Origin: Streptomyces dioscori
GTDB lineage: Bacteria > Actinomycetota > Actinomycetes > Streptomycetales > Streptomycetaceae
DNA: 64,000 nt
Direction of reading: 5' to 3'
NCBI RefSeq assembly: GCF_003024195.1
Contig: NZ_KZ679042.1
Location: forward strand, 434,001 to 498,000
Below, piece after piece: positions 16,603 through 23,652 of the stretch (positions are counted from its first letter, which is position 1; every line of letters begins with the position of its first letter). The notes under the pieces were generated by a model. It was not told the origin of the DNA, did no database searches, and saw only the letters and a list, made by a program, of their open reading frames with translations. The translations under genes and the position numbers were made by a program.

Positions 16603-18768
16603 ATGACCTCACCAGTTGCAGTGATCGTGGATGCCGTCGCCTACGCACAGGCCGTCGAGGACGCCGTGAAGGCGTCGGCCGCCTACTACACGGGCGGCAC
16701 CTCGCCGATGGACGACGACACCTACGACCGGCTCGTGCGCGCCATCACCGACTGGGAGGCCGAGCACCCCGACGAGGTGCTGCCCGGCTCGCCGAGCGGG
16801 AAGGTCGCCGGCGGCGCGGTGGACGGCGACGTGCCGCACACGGTGGCGATGCTCAGTCTGGACAACGTGTTCTCGGCCGAGGAGTTCACCGCCTGGACGG
16901 CGTCGCTGGCCCGGCGCGTGGGCCATGACGTGGAGCGGTTCAGCGTCGAACCGAAGCTCGACGGCCTGGCGATCGCCGCCCGGTACACCGCCGGCCGCCT
17001 GGAGCGGCTGATCACCCGCGGGGACGGGACGGCCGGGGAGGACGTCTCGCACGCGATCGGCACCGTCGAGGGCCTGCCCGAGGTACTGGCCGAGCCCGTG
17101 ACGGTGGAGGTGCGGGGTGAAGTCCTGATGACCACGGCCCAGTTCGAGCACGCCAACGAGGTGCGCACGGCGCACGGCGGACAGCCGTTCGCGAACCCGC
17201 GCGGCGCCTCGGCAGGCACCCTGAGAGCCAAGGAGCGTGCCTACACCGTGCTGATGACGTTCTTCGGTTACGGGCTGCTGCCCCTGCCGGACACGGACGC
17301 CGAGCAGGCCGGGCGGCTGCACGAGCTGTCCCACAGCGAACTGATGGACCGCGCCGCGGAACTCGGGGTGAACACCACCGCGGGCACCGCCGTGCCCAGT
17401 ACCACCGCCGCGACGGCCGAGCAGGTCCTGGCCCGGGTGCAGGAGATCGCAGCGCTGCGCGCCGCGCTGCCGTTCGGTATCGACGGGATCGTCGTCAAGG
17501 CGGATCTGGCCGCCGACCAGCAGGCCGCCGGTTCGGGTTCGCGCGCCCCGCGCTGGGCCATCGCCTACAAGCTGCCGGCTGTGGAGAAGATCACCCGGCT
17601 CCTTGAGGTCGAGTGGAACGTGGGCCGCACCGGCATCATCGCGCCGCGCGCCGTCCTCGAACCGGTCGTCATCGACGGGGCCACCATCACCTACGCCACC
17701 CTCCACAACCCGGCCGACATCACCCGGCGCGACCTGCGCCTGGGCGACCATGTCATGGTCCACCGCGCCGGTGACGTCATCCCCCGTATCGAAGCCCCCG
17801 TCGCCCATCTGCGCACGGGGGACGAACAGCCCATCGTCTTCCCCGAGGTGTGTCCGCGGTGCGGCAGCGGCATCGACACCGGTGAGCAGCGCTGGCGCTG
17901 CGAGAACGGCCGCAACTGCCACCTGGTCGCCTCCCTCTCGTACGCGGCCGGCCGTGATCAGCTCGACATCGAGGGTCTCGGTCACACCCGCGTCGTGCAG
18001 CTCGTCGAGGCGAAGCTGGTGGCCGATCTCGCGGATCTGTTCACCCTCACCCGCGATCAGCTGCTGGGCCTGGAGCGGATGGGTGGGACGAGCACCGACA
18101 ACCTCCTGGCGGCGCTCACCACGGCCAAGGGGCGTCCGCTGTCACGGGTGTTGTGCGCCCTCGGCGTACGGGGCACGGGGCGGTCGATGTCCCGGCGCAT
18201 CGCCCGTCACTTCGCCACGATGGACCACGTCCGCGCGGCCGACGCAGCGTCGATGCAGCAGGTCGACGGCATCGGCACGGAGAAGGCCCCGTCCATCGTC
18301 GCCGAACTCGCCGAGCTGGCCCCGCTCATCGACAAGCTGATCGCCGCCGGGGTGAACATGACCGAGCCGGGTGCCACTCCCCCGAGCGCTGCGACGGCCG
18401 AGGGCTCCGAGGGGGCCTCGGGCAGCTCCCAGGGCTCCGAGGGCTCGGCCGGTTCAGGGGGTCAAGAGGGTTCCGCGGGTACGGAGGGGGCGGCGCCGGC
18501 GGGCGGGCCGCTGGCCGGGATGACGGTGGTGGTGACCGGCGCGATGACCGGCGTACTGGAGAAGCTCAGCCGCAACCAGATGAACGAACTGATCGAACGG
18601 GCCGGAGGCCGCTCCTCCTCCAGCGTCTCCAAGAAGACCACCCTGGTGGTGGCGGGAGAGGGCGCCGGATCCAAGCGCGCCAAGGCCGAGACCCTCGGCA
18701 TCCGGCTGGCCACCCCCGACGAGTTCGCCGAGCTCGTCACCGACCACCTCGAACAGCCCGCCCAGTAG
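16603..18768 (+). CDS. NAD-dependent DNA ligase, LigA family, with unusual Ser/Gly linker before BRCT
   Basis: The ATG at 16603 gives 721 residues. The NMN-binding domain Ia is present (YYTGGTSPMDDDTYDRLVRA). The adenylated lysine is Lys118 in EPKLDGLAIA. The OB-fold motifs VGRTGIIAPRAVLEPV, TYATLHNPADI and VHRAGDVIPRIE follow. A four-cysteine zinc site is at about residues 417-440 (CPRC, then CENGRNC), lacking the usual CPAQ ending. Next come helix-hairpin-helix repeats and a BRCT domain (from about residue 637, GMTVVVTGAMTG). A Ser/Gly/Glu low-complexity linker of about 45 residues separates HhH from BRCT. It seals nicks using NAD. The damage-type promoter suggests a repair-specialised paralog; the housekeeping copy would lie elsewhere. 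Confidence 0.9.
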   Translation: MTSPVAVIVDAVAYAQAVEDAVKASAAYYTGGTSPMDDDTYDRLVRAITDWEAEHPDEVLPGSPSGKVAGGAVDGDVPHTVAMLSLDNVFSAEEFTAWTASLARRVGHDVERFSVEPKLDGLAIAARYTAGRLERLITRGDGTAGEDVSHAIGTVEGLPEVLAEPVTVEVRGEVLMTTAQFEHANEVRTAHGGQPFANPRGASAGTLRAKERAYTVLMTFFGYGLLPLPDTDAEQAGRLHELSHSELMDRAAELGVNTTAGTAVPSTTAATAEQVLARVQEIAALRAALPFGIDGIVVKADLAADQQAAGSGSRAPRWAIAYKLPAVEKITRLLEVEWNVGRTGIIAPRAVLEPVVIDGATITYATLHNPADITRRDLRLGDHVMVHRAGDVIPRIEAPVAHLRTGDEQPIVFPEVCPRCGSGIDTGEQRWRCENGRNCHLVASLSYAAGRDQLDIEGLGHTRVVQLVEAKLVADLADLFTLTRDQLLGLERMGGTSTDNLLAALTTAKGRPLSRVLCALGVRGTGRSMSRRIARHFATMDHVRAADAASMQQVDGIGTEKAPSIVAELAELAPLIDKLIAAGVNMTEPGATPPSAATAEGSEGASGSSQGSEGSAGSGGQEGSAGTEGAAPAGGPLAGMTVVVTGAMTGVLEKLSRNQMNELIERAGGRSSSSVSKKTTLVVAGEGAGSKRAKAETLGIRLATPDEFAELVTDHLEQPAQ

Positions 18769-18773
18769 TTCAC

Positions 18774-18810
18774 CCCCGGCCGACCGTGCTCCGCACGCTC
18801 CCGGCCGGGG
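18774..18810 (+). terminator. Terminator after the LigA-type gene
   Basis: CCCCGGCCG (18774-18782) pairs with CGGCCGGGG (18802-18810) around a 19-base loop, 5 bases after the stop codon. Confidence 0.7.
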
Positions 18811-18884
18811 TCGCTGGCGCAGGACCGGGCCGCCGTGACAGGCTCTGCGTCGCTCGTGAACAGGCTGTTGGTGAGGGGAAATCC

Positions 18885-19493
18885 GTGGACACGCAGACGT
18901 GGGACGCACTGGTCGCATCGATGAAGAACGCGTACACCGCGGATCTGGCTCAAGGGAGGGCGCCTCGCCCGGTCATCATGCCGCTGGTCCGCGGCGAACT
19001 GGTCGGGCTCGTCTGGCTCCGCCCGGCCAAGACCGGCGAGGACGCCATGACCGCGATCGTCGAGCTCTCGAACGTCGCCGCGGCGGCGGGCGCGGACGAG
19101 GTCGTGCTCGCCTGGGACACCCAGAACGTCGCGACCGAATGCGGGCTTCCGGTCATCGGCCCGGCACCCTGCCTGAATCTGGTGCACGCCACGAAGGACG
19201 GCCACGTACTGCATCAGTTCCCCTGCACGCACCAGCCCGTGAAGGCCACGCCCGAGGGGCCGACCATGCCCGAAGGCTCGGGCACGGTCGAGGGTCCGGG
19301 CACGGTCGAGCCCTTGTGGCTGCCCGCCCCCGCGCCGCAGCCCGGTGGCGAGCTCGCCCCGCCGCTCCAGGCCGCCCTCACCTACTCCTTCACCCCCCTC
19401 GACCTCGACCACCCCTCCCCCTTCGGTGTCACCGTCCTCCTCATGGAGGACGACGGCTACGCCGTGCACCTCACCGACAGCTTCGCCCTGTGA
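18885..19493 (+). CDS. Hypothetical protein, actinomycete-type
   Basis: The GTG at 18885, behind GAGGGGA, gives 202 residues. The N-terminal half looks globular (TWDALVASMKNAYTADLAQG, VELSNVAAAAGADEVVLAWD). A middle stretch contains two copies of a GSGTVEGPGTVE-like sequence and is probably disordered. The last part (ALTYSFTPLDLDHPSPFGV, VLLMEDDGYAVHLTDSFAL) is strand-rich. I recognise no catalytic motif, signal or membrane segment. It follows the ligase gene but after a terminator, so it is likely independent. Confidence 0.7.
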   Translation: MDTQTWDALVASMKNAYTADLAQGRAPRPVIMPLVRGELVGLVWLRPAKTGEDAMTAIVELSNVAAAAGADEVVLAWDTQNVATECGLPVIGPAPCLNLVHATKDGHVLHQFPCTHQPVKATPEGPTMPEGSGTVEGPGTVEPLWLPAPAPQPGGELAPPLQAALTYSFTPLDLDHPSPFGVTVLLMEDDGYAVHLTDSFAL

Positions 19494-19638
19494 CCCAGGT
19501 GCCCCACCAGGCTGTCTGCGCTGTCCGCACCGGGTTCTGGGCAAGAGCGGAGGCGGGTTGCCGTTGTGGTCTCCCCGAGGCGGGGTATACGGAGCTGTGC
19601 ACGGACCGCACCACCGCCCCCGGCCCAGGAGTAGAGCC

Positions 19639-19785
19639 ATGGCAGGCATCATGAACAAGATCAAGCAGTTCGCCCGGAGCCCGCAGGGACGGCGCACCAT
19701 CGAGCAGGCACGCCGCGCCTCCGCCGATCCGCGTCGCCGGGCCCAGGCCCAGCGACTGCTGGGCAAGCTGCGCGGACGACGCTGA
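19639..19785 (+). CDS. Small basic protein, 48 residues
   Basis: The ATG at 19639 has only a weak purine-rich site (GGAGTAGAG) upstream. The product begins MAGIMNKIKQFARSPQGRRT and ends RLLGKLRGRR; it is strongly basic and predicted helical. No domain is known to me. The short frame has good third-position GC and ends just before a strong hairpin (19827-19860), which supports it as a real gene. It might bind nucleic acid, but this is only a guess from charge. Confidence 0.55.
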   Translation: MAGIMNKIKQFARSPQGRRTIEQARRASADPRRRAQAQRLLGKLRGRR

Positions 19786-19826
19786 CCTCGACCGAGCGGG
19801 CCCGTTCCCGACTCCCGGACAACGAG

Positions 19827-19860
19827 AAGACCCCACCCGAAGAACTTCGGGTGGGGTCTT
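19827..19860. terminator. Near-perfect hairpin terminator between the small gene and the tRNA-like gene
   Basis: AAGACCCCACCCGAAG (19827-19842) pairs with CTTCGGGTGGGGTCTT (19845-19860). It begins 5 bases beyond the 3' end of the tRNA-like sequence on the minus strand and 41 bases after the small gene on the plus strand, so it can end both transcripts. Confidence 0.88.
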
Positions 19861-19865
19861 TCCTG

Positions 19866-19935
19866 AGCGCCGGGCAGGCCTTGCACCTGCATTTCCCCGC
19901 AGGAAGCGGGGCGTCTTTCCTTGGACCACCGACGC
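19866..19935 (-). tRNA. tRNA-Gly(UCC)-like gene with atypical T-loop
   Basis: Read on the minus strand, the 70 bases fold as a cloverleaf. The acceptor GCGTCGG pairs with CCGGCGC (one G-U). T8 is present, the D-stem GTC/GAC encloses a loop with A14, G18 and G19. The anticodon stem CCCCG/CGGGG encloses CTTCCTG, giving anticodon UCC. A four-base variable region follows, then T-stem GCAGG/CCTGC. The discriminator is U73 and CCA is not encoded. G1-C72, C2-G71, C35, C36 and U73 are glycyl identity elements. The T-loop reads TGCAAGG, so the normally invariant T55 is G, which should break the G18-psi55 contact. A terminator hairpin follows immediately. It may be a specialised Gly-tRNA or a decaying copy. 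Confidence 0.7.
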
Positions 19936-20088
19936 GAGACGGGCCCGTACTTGGCGGCTCGCTCAAGATCGAGTCTAGCAGCATTCCCGGCTCGCTCTGC
20001 ACACCCGTGCGACAGGGAAGCGTGAAGGCCGTGAAGGCCTGGAACACATTCTCCGTTTGCCGAACGCAGAGCCGGATACCCGGTGTTC

Positions 20089-20529
20089 ATGGCTGGAGCG
20101 AACAACAAAACCACGAACGGACAGTCGCCCACCGCGCATGCGCGAGCGGCGAAGACCACCGTGACCGAAGGTGCCACGGCGCCCGCGAAGGAGTCACAGA
20201 AGGCCGCCACCGAGGCGGTGAAGAACGCCGGGGACGCTGCCGGGGCCGTCGGCCGTGGCAGCAGGGAAGCCCTGGTGAACCTCGGCGGAGTCGCGTCGCA
20301 GAAGGCCAAGGAAACGGCCAGGACGGTGCAGGGCGGGGTCTCCACGGCCGCTCAGCAGACGGTCGGGAAGGCCGGCGTCGTCTGGACCCTCCTGAAGGCC
20401 AGGAAGGTCGTGGCGGCCGGCGCCGGCGCGGGGACCGCGGCTGTGGTCCTCTGCTCCTACACCGTGGGCCGGCGTGCCGGTCTGCGGCAGCGAGGCCCGC
20501 TTTCCCGTCTCAGCGGCGGTCGTCTCTGA
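20089..20529 (+). CDS. Small membrane-anchored protein of unknown function
   Basis: The ATG at 20089 gives 146 residues; a GTG at 20083 would add two. The N-terminal 110 residues are Ala/Thr/Lys-rich with helical amphipathic stretches (EAVKNAGDAAGAVGRGSREA, KETARTVQGGVSTAAQQTVG), reminiscent of LEA- or apolipoprotein-like repeats. Residues 112-135 (VVAAGAGAGTAAVVLCSYTV) form one membrane segment followed by a basic tail. No known domain is visible. A strong hairpin at 20560-20593 ends the transcript. Confidence 0.6.
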   Translation: MAGANNKTTNGQSPTAHARAAKTTVTEGATAPAKESQKAATEAVKNAGDAAGAVGRGSREALVNLGGVASQKAKETARTVQGGVSTAAQQTVGKAGVVWTLLKARKVVAAGAGAGTAAVVLCSYTVGRRAGLRQRGPLSRLSGGRL

Positions 20530-20559
20530 GCGACAGGACGCCGCCAAGGCACCTGCTCG

Positions 20560-20593
20560 CAGGCCCGTCGGAGCTTCTGCTCCGGCGGGCCTG
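20560..20593 (+). terminator. Terminator after the small membrane protein gene
   Basis: CAGGCCCGTCGGAGC (20560-20574) pairs with GCTCCGGCGGGCCTG (20579-20593) with one G-U pair and a TTCT loop. Confidence 0.85.
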
Positions 20594-20686
20594 TCGGCGT
20601 GCGGCCGTCCCGCCCTGCCTCCCCCGGTGCGAACGGATCGCCGCCGGAACCTGATCACCGTGCTGTGCGTCGTTACGGGCACGTCA

Positions 20687-20730
20687 GGTTCATGTTCATG
20701 GCGAGGGGTTCATGGCATGGGGTTCATGGC
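20687..20730 (+). repeat. Short GGTTCATG direct repeats upstream of the EEP-family gene
   Basis: GGTTCATG occurs at 20687-20694, 20707-20714 and 20721-20728, with an extra TTCATGG at 20695-20701. They lie 60-105 bases before the chosen start. Each contains an ATG, but none is followed by a long coding frame except the GGTTCATGGCATGG one in frame with the downstream gene. Confidence 0.45.
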
Positions 20731-20792
20731 GTGCGGCGGCGAGCGGTTCCGGAGCGGATGCCGGATCCACGGACAGATACGGGTGGGGCTTG

Positions 20793-21884
20793 GTGGAGCG
20801 CACGGCGGACGGCAGCACGGCGACGGGGACGAAGGGCGCCGCCGAGCCCGGCCGACGGCATCGCAGGTTCTCCTGGCGACACCTCGCCCGGCGGTCGTGG
20901 GGCAGGGACGCGGACGGCCGGTCGCCCTGGACGCGTGGGCGTGTGCTCGCGACGCTCGCCGTACTGACCGCAGTCCTGCTGGCCTTCCCCTCGGTGGTAC
21001 CCAACACGGTGGGCCGCCTCGGCAGCCTGCTGGAGACGTTTCTGCCCTGGCTCGGCCTGGCCGTACCGCTGTTGCTGGTGCTCGCACTGCTGCGCCGCTC
21101 GGCGACCGCGCTGGTGGCCCTGCTGCTGCCTGTGGCCGTCTGGGGACAGGCCTTCGGCGGGCGGCTCCTGCCGGAGGATCCCGGCGCGCACGACCTCACG
21201 GCGGTCCAGCACAACGTCAGTGACGTGAACACCGATCCCGCGGGCACCGCCGCCGCCCTGATCGTGGGCGCACCGGATCTCGTCGCCCTGGAAGAGCTGA
21301 CCCTTGCCGCACTTCCGGCTTACGAGAAGGCCCTGGCGGGCGACTACCCCCACCATGCGGTCGAGGGAACGGTCGGGCTGTGGTCGAGGTACCCCCTGTC
21401 GGACGTGCGCCGCGTGGACATCAGGCCGGCGTCGATCGAGGAAGGGTGGAGCCGCGGACTGCGGTCCACGGCTCGCACTCCGTGGGGCGACATCGCGGTG
21501 TACGTCGCCCATCTGCCCTCGGTCCGCCTCGGCTGGAGCGGTCTCGGTTCCGGTCCGCGGGACGAGAGCGCAGGGCTGCTGGGGGCGGCCCTCGCCGCCG
21601 AGGAGCTGGACAGGGTGATACTGCTCGGTGACCTCAACAGCACCCTGGACGACCGGGGTCTGGACCCGGTGACCTCACGAATGGACCGGATGGGCTCAGC
21701 TGGGCAGGCTTTCGCCTTCAGCTGGCCGGCTTCCTTCCCGGTCTCCCGGATCGACCAGGTCCTGGCCCGCTCGGCCACCGTGTCGCACGTGCGCACCCTG
21801 CCCGCCACCGGCAGCGACCACCTCCCTGTCGCCGCAGACATCAGGCTCGACCGCGACTCCGACGACGCGCCGCGGACTCCCTGA
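20793..21884 (+). CDS. Membrane-anchored endonuclease/exonuclease/phosphatase (EEP) family protein
   Basis: The GTG at 20793, behind GGTGGGG, gives 363 residues; an ATG at 20712 in the same frame is an alternative start. The N-terminus has three closely spaced membrane segments (VLATLAVLTAVLLAFPSVV, LPWLGLAVPLLLVLALLRR, ATALVALLLPVAVWG), placing the catalytic domain outside. The catalytic domain has the family residues: Asn in VQHNVSD, Glu in LVALEEL, His in YVAHLPS, Asp/Asn in ILLGDLNST, Asp in RIDQVL and the final GSDHLPV. These Mg-dependent enzymes cleave phosphodiesters in nucleic acids, lipids or sugars; the extracytoplasmic three-helix form is common in streptomycetes but its substrate is unknown. 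Confidence 0.85.
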   Translation: MERTADGSTATGTKGAAEPGRRHRRFSWRHLARRSWGRDADGRSPWTRGRVLATLAVLTAVLLAFPSVVPNTVGRLGSLLETFLPWLGLAVPLLLVLALLRRSATALVALLLPVAVWGQAFGGRLLPEDPGAHDLTAVQHNVSDVNTDPAGTAAALIVGAPDLVALEELTLAALPAYEKALAGDYPHHAVEGTVGLWSRYPLSDVRRVDIRPASIEEGWSRGLRSTARTPWGDIAVYVAHLPSVRLGWSGLGSGPRDESAGLLGAALAAEELDRVILLGDLNSTLDDRGLDPVTSRMDRMGSAGQAFAFSWPASFPVSRIDQVLARSATVSHVRTLPATGSDHLPVAADIRLDRDSDDAPRTP

Positions 21885-21927
21885 CACTCCTCCCCCGCGC
21901 GGCACTCCTCCCCGCCCGCATCCCTCC

Positions 21928-22953
21928 CTACGTCTGCTGCAGCGGCTCGTACGCCTCCGCGCCGACGCCGAACGTCCAAGCCACGCCCTCGCGGGCCGTG
22001 CGGGTCGTCGGCGGCACCCTCAGCCAGTAGGTGCGGCTCGTACCGTCCGGTTCCGGGGTGGAGTTGACGACCTCGACCATCACCACGTCCTCGTCACCGA
22101 CGAGTTGCACCCGCCACAGCACGCCCGTCTCGTCGCGGTGGACGGGGACCGCGCCGGACTCGTCCAGATAGCGGTCGTAGCCGTAGTACTCCAGCATCAC
22201 GCGGCGCAGTTCGGCGTTCTCCTCGCCGCGGATCCGCTCGGGGGTCAGTCTGGTCAGCTCGTCGAGGAAGTCACGGGGGACGGGCATTCCGCGCCACGCG
22301 TACAGCTCGAACCCGTCCGCGTAACCCAGGGCCGGGCCGTCCCCGCGGTCCAGGCGTCCGGCTTCGTCGCGGTGCAGCGTCAGGGGGCGTTCGCTGACGA
22401 CCGCCGCCTTCTCGTAGGGCCACCACCAGCCGGCGTGGCGTGCCACCGCGGCCAGACCGTCCAGGGGGCTCTCGTCCCCGGAGTCGAACGCGCACAGCCA
22501 GGCCGCGTCATGCTGCCCCAGTGCCGCGTCCAGCAGAAGGAGGCGCACCTGGGTCTCCTCGGCCCGGTCTCCGGCGACTTCGTCGACGATGCCCGCCCGC
22601 ACCCGGTCGGTCAGGGTGCGGGTCGACTCCCACAGGCCCGCTCCCGTGGCACGCCAGTGGCCGCTCCACCCCTGTGGACCCAGTTCCGCGTGCAGCCGTG
22701 CCCGCTCGGCGGCCCAGGGGGCGCCCAGCACGGCGTCACGGACACTCGCCCCGAAGGTGTCCGGCTCCGGGGCGTCCGGACGGGCCGCCGCCATGAGTGT
22801 CCGTACCGCCTCGCGCGGGGAGCGTGTCCATACGATCCGCTCCGGTTCGGCCAGACCTGCCCGCCGGTAGGCGAGCCGTACACCCTCCTCGGCCGCCGCC
22901 CGATCCCCCGGCCCCGTCGCCGCCGCCGTCGCCCGCCAACCGCCCTGCTCCAT
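21928..22953 (-). CDS. DUF6745-type protein of unknown function
   Basis: The ATG at 22951-22953 follows GAGAGGA and gives 341 residues. The protein is soluble and acidic, with the characteristic core GYADGFELYAWRGMPVPRDF, then NAELRRVMLEYYGYDRYLDE, then VLWRVQLVGDEDVVMVEVVN and a C-terminal RTYWLRVPPTTRTAREGVAW. I associate this core with the DUF6745 family, which has no known activity. It is the second gene of a minus-strand operon with the GHAH-motif protein, 125 bases downstream of it. That operon shares a divergent damage-type promoter region with the STM4015-STM4011 operon, so joint function is likely. Confidence 0.7.
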   Translation of the reverse strand: MEQGGWRATAAATGPGDRAAAEEGVRLAYRRAGLAEPERIVWTRSPREAVRTLMAAARPDAPEPDTFGASVRDAVLGAPWAAERARLHAELGPQGWSGHWRATGAGLWESTRTLTDRVRAGIVDEVAGDRAEETQVRLLLLDAALGQHDAAWLCAFDSGDESPLDGLAAVARHAGWWWPYEKAAVVSERPLTLHRDEAGRLDRGDGPALGYADGFELYAWRGMPVPRDFLDELTRLTPERIRGEENAELRRVMLEYYGYDRYLDESGAVPVHRDETGVLWRVQLVGDEDVVMVEVVNSTPEPDGTSRTYWLRVPPTTRTAREGVAWTFGVGAEAYEPLQQT

Positions 22954-23078
22954 CAACGCCGTTCCTCTCCCCGAGTACCGTTCCGGACCGCACCCCGTGC
23001 CGCCCGATCCTGCTTCGCACGGTCCTGCACCGCGCAGTCCTGCTTCGCGCTCTCCGCGCGCCCGATGTGTGTCAGTCG

Positions 23079-23405
23079 TCAGTCGGCGACTATGCGCACC
23101 GAGCCCGGCACGTACTCCCGCTGCCGGATCACCCTGTACCAGCCTTTCGGGAGGGAGATCGCCGCGTGCTCCTCGTGGACGACACGGGCGCCGTCGGGCA
23201 CGTGCAGCAGCATCGGCCCGAACAGACCGGCCTCGCGGACGAGCCGACCGGGGCCGACCACCGCATGGGCGTGGCCGGTGACTTCGCCGAGTGCCAGGAC
23301 GAGCCTGCCGCGGCCGTCACGTGGCTCGGACGCCGCGTCGGCCGCCTGCTCCGGCACCGCGCTCTCGGCCAGCGCCACGATCAGGACGTCTCCTTGCCGG
23401 TACAT
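23079..23405 (-). CDS. Small GHAH-motif beta-rich protein of unknown function
   Basis: The ATG at 23403-23405 follows GGGAGGAG and gives 108 residues starting MYRQGDVLIVALAESAVPEQ. The segment LVLALGEVTGHAHAVVGPGR and the C-terminal LPKGWYRVIRQREYVPGSVR are typical of a family of short, strand-rich proteins found in phages and bacteria with the same RQGDV and TGHAH motifs. The two histidines could bind a metal. Its function is unknown. It is the first gene after the minus-strand damage-type promoter and is followed by the DUF6745 gene. Confidence 0.68.
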   Translation of the reverse strand: MYRQGDVLIVALAESAVPEQAADAASEPRDGRGRLVLALGEVTGHAHAVVGPGRLVREAGLFGPMLLHVPDGARVVHEEHAAISLPKGWYRVIRQREYVPGSVRIVAD

Positions 23406-23422
23406 GGGTCTCCTCCCGCTGC

Positions 23423-23437
23423 GGCACACCGTGTGCC
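23423..23437. promoter_or_regulatory. Perfect palindrome in the predicted 5' leader of the GHAH-motif gene
   Basis: GGCACAC-C-GTGTGCC is a 7-1-7 palindrome lying between the predicted minus-strand transcription start (near 23440) and the start codon at 23405. It is well placed to be a repressor site acting just downstream of the promoter. Confidence 0.5.
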
Positions 23438-23446
23438 ATGGGAACG

Positions 23447-23469
23447 ACCGTAGAGGCGACCACTGACAA
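23447..23469 (-). promoter_or_regulatory. PafBC-type DNA-damage promoter, minus strand
   Basis: On the minus strand TTGTCAGTG (23469-23461) is followed by eight bases and TACGGT (23452-23447), an exact match to TTGTCRGTG-N8-TAnnnT. The predicted transcription start near 23440 gives a 35-base leader with a strong ribosome site before the GHAH-motif gene. Confidence 0.82.
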
Positions 23470-23540
23470 TCGCCCTCGACCGCAGGTCACACGGCCTGTG
23501 CCGGGTACGGGGCGGCGCGGGAGGACCCCTGATCCATGCG

Positions 23541-23563
23541 TTGTCAGTGGGACTTGGTAGAAC
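23541..23563 (+). promoter_or_regulatory. PafBC-type DNA-damage promoter, plus strand
   Basis: TTGTCAGTG (23541-23549), eight bases, then TAGAAC (23558-23563). It matches the motif apart from the last base of the -10, and matches the Streptomyces recA form TTGTCAGTGG-N7-TAG. It points at the STM4015-family gene 90 bases downstream. The 10-base TTGTCAGTGG is an exact inverted copy of the minus-strand site, 71 bases apart. Confidence 0.8.
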
Positions 23564-23652
23564 TCCGGTACCTGGATGCGGTCGGCGCGCGCCGGGATCA
23601 GGACCCACGACTGCCGATCCACCGACCTCAGTACGAAGGAGCAGGCGCGCAC

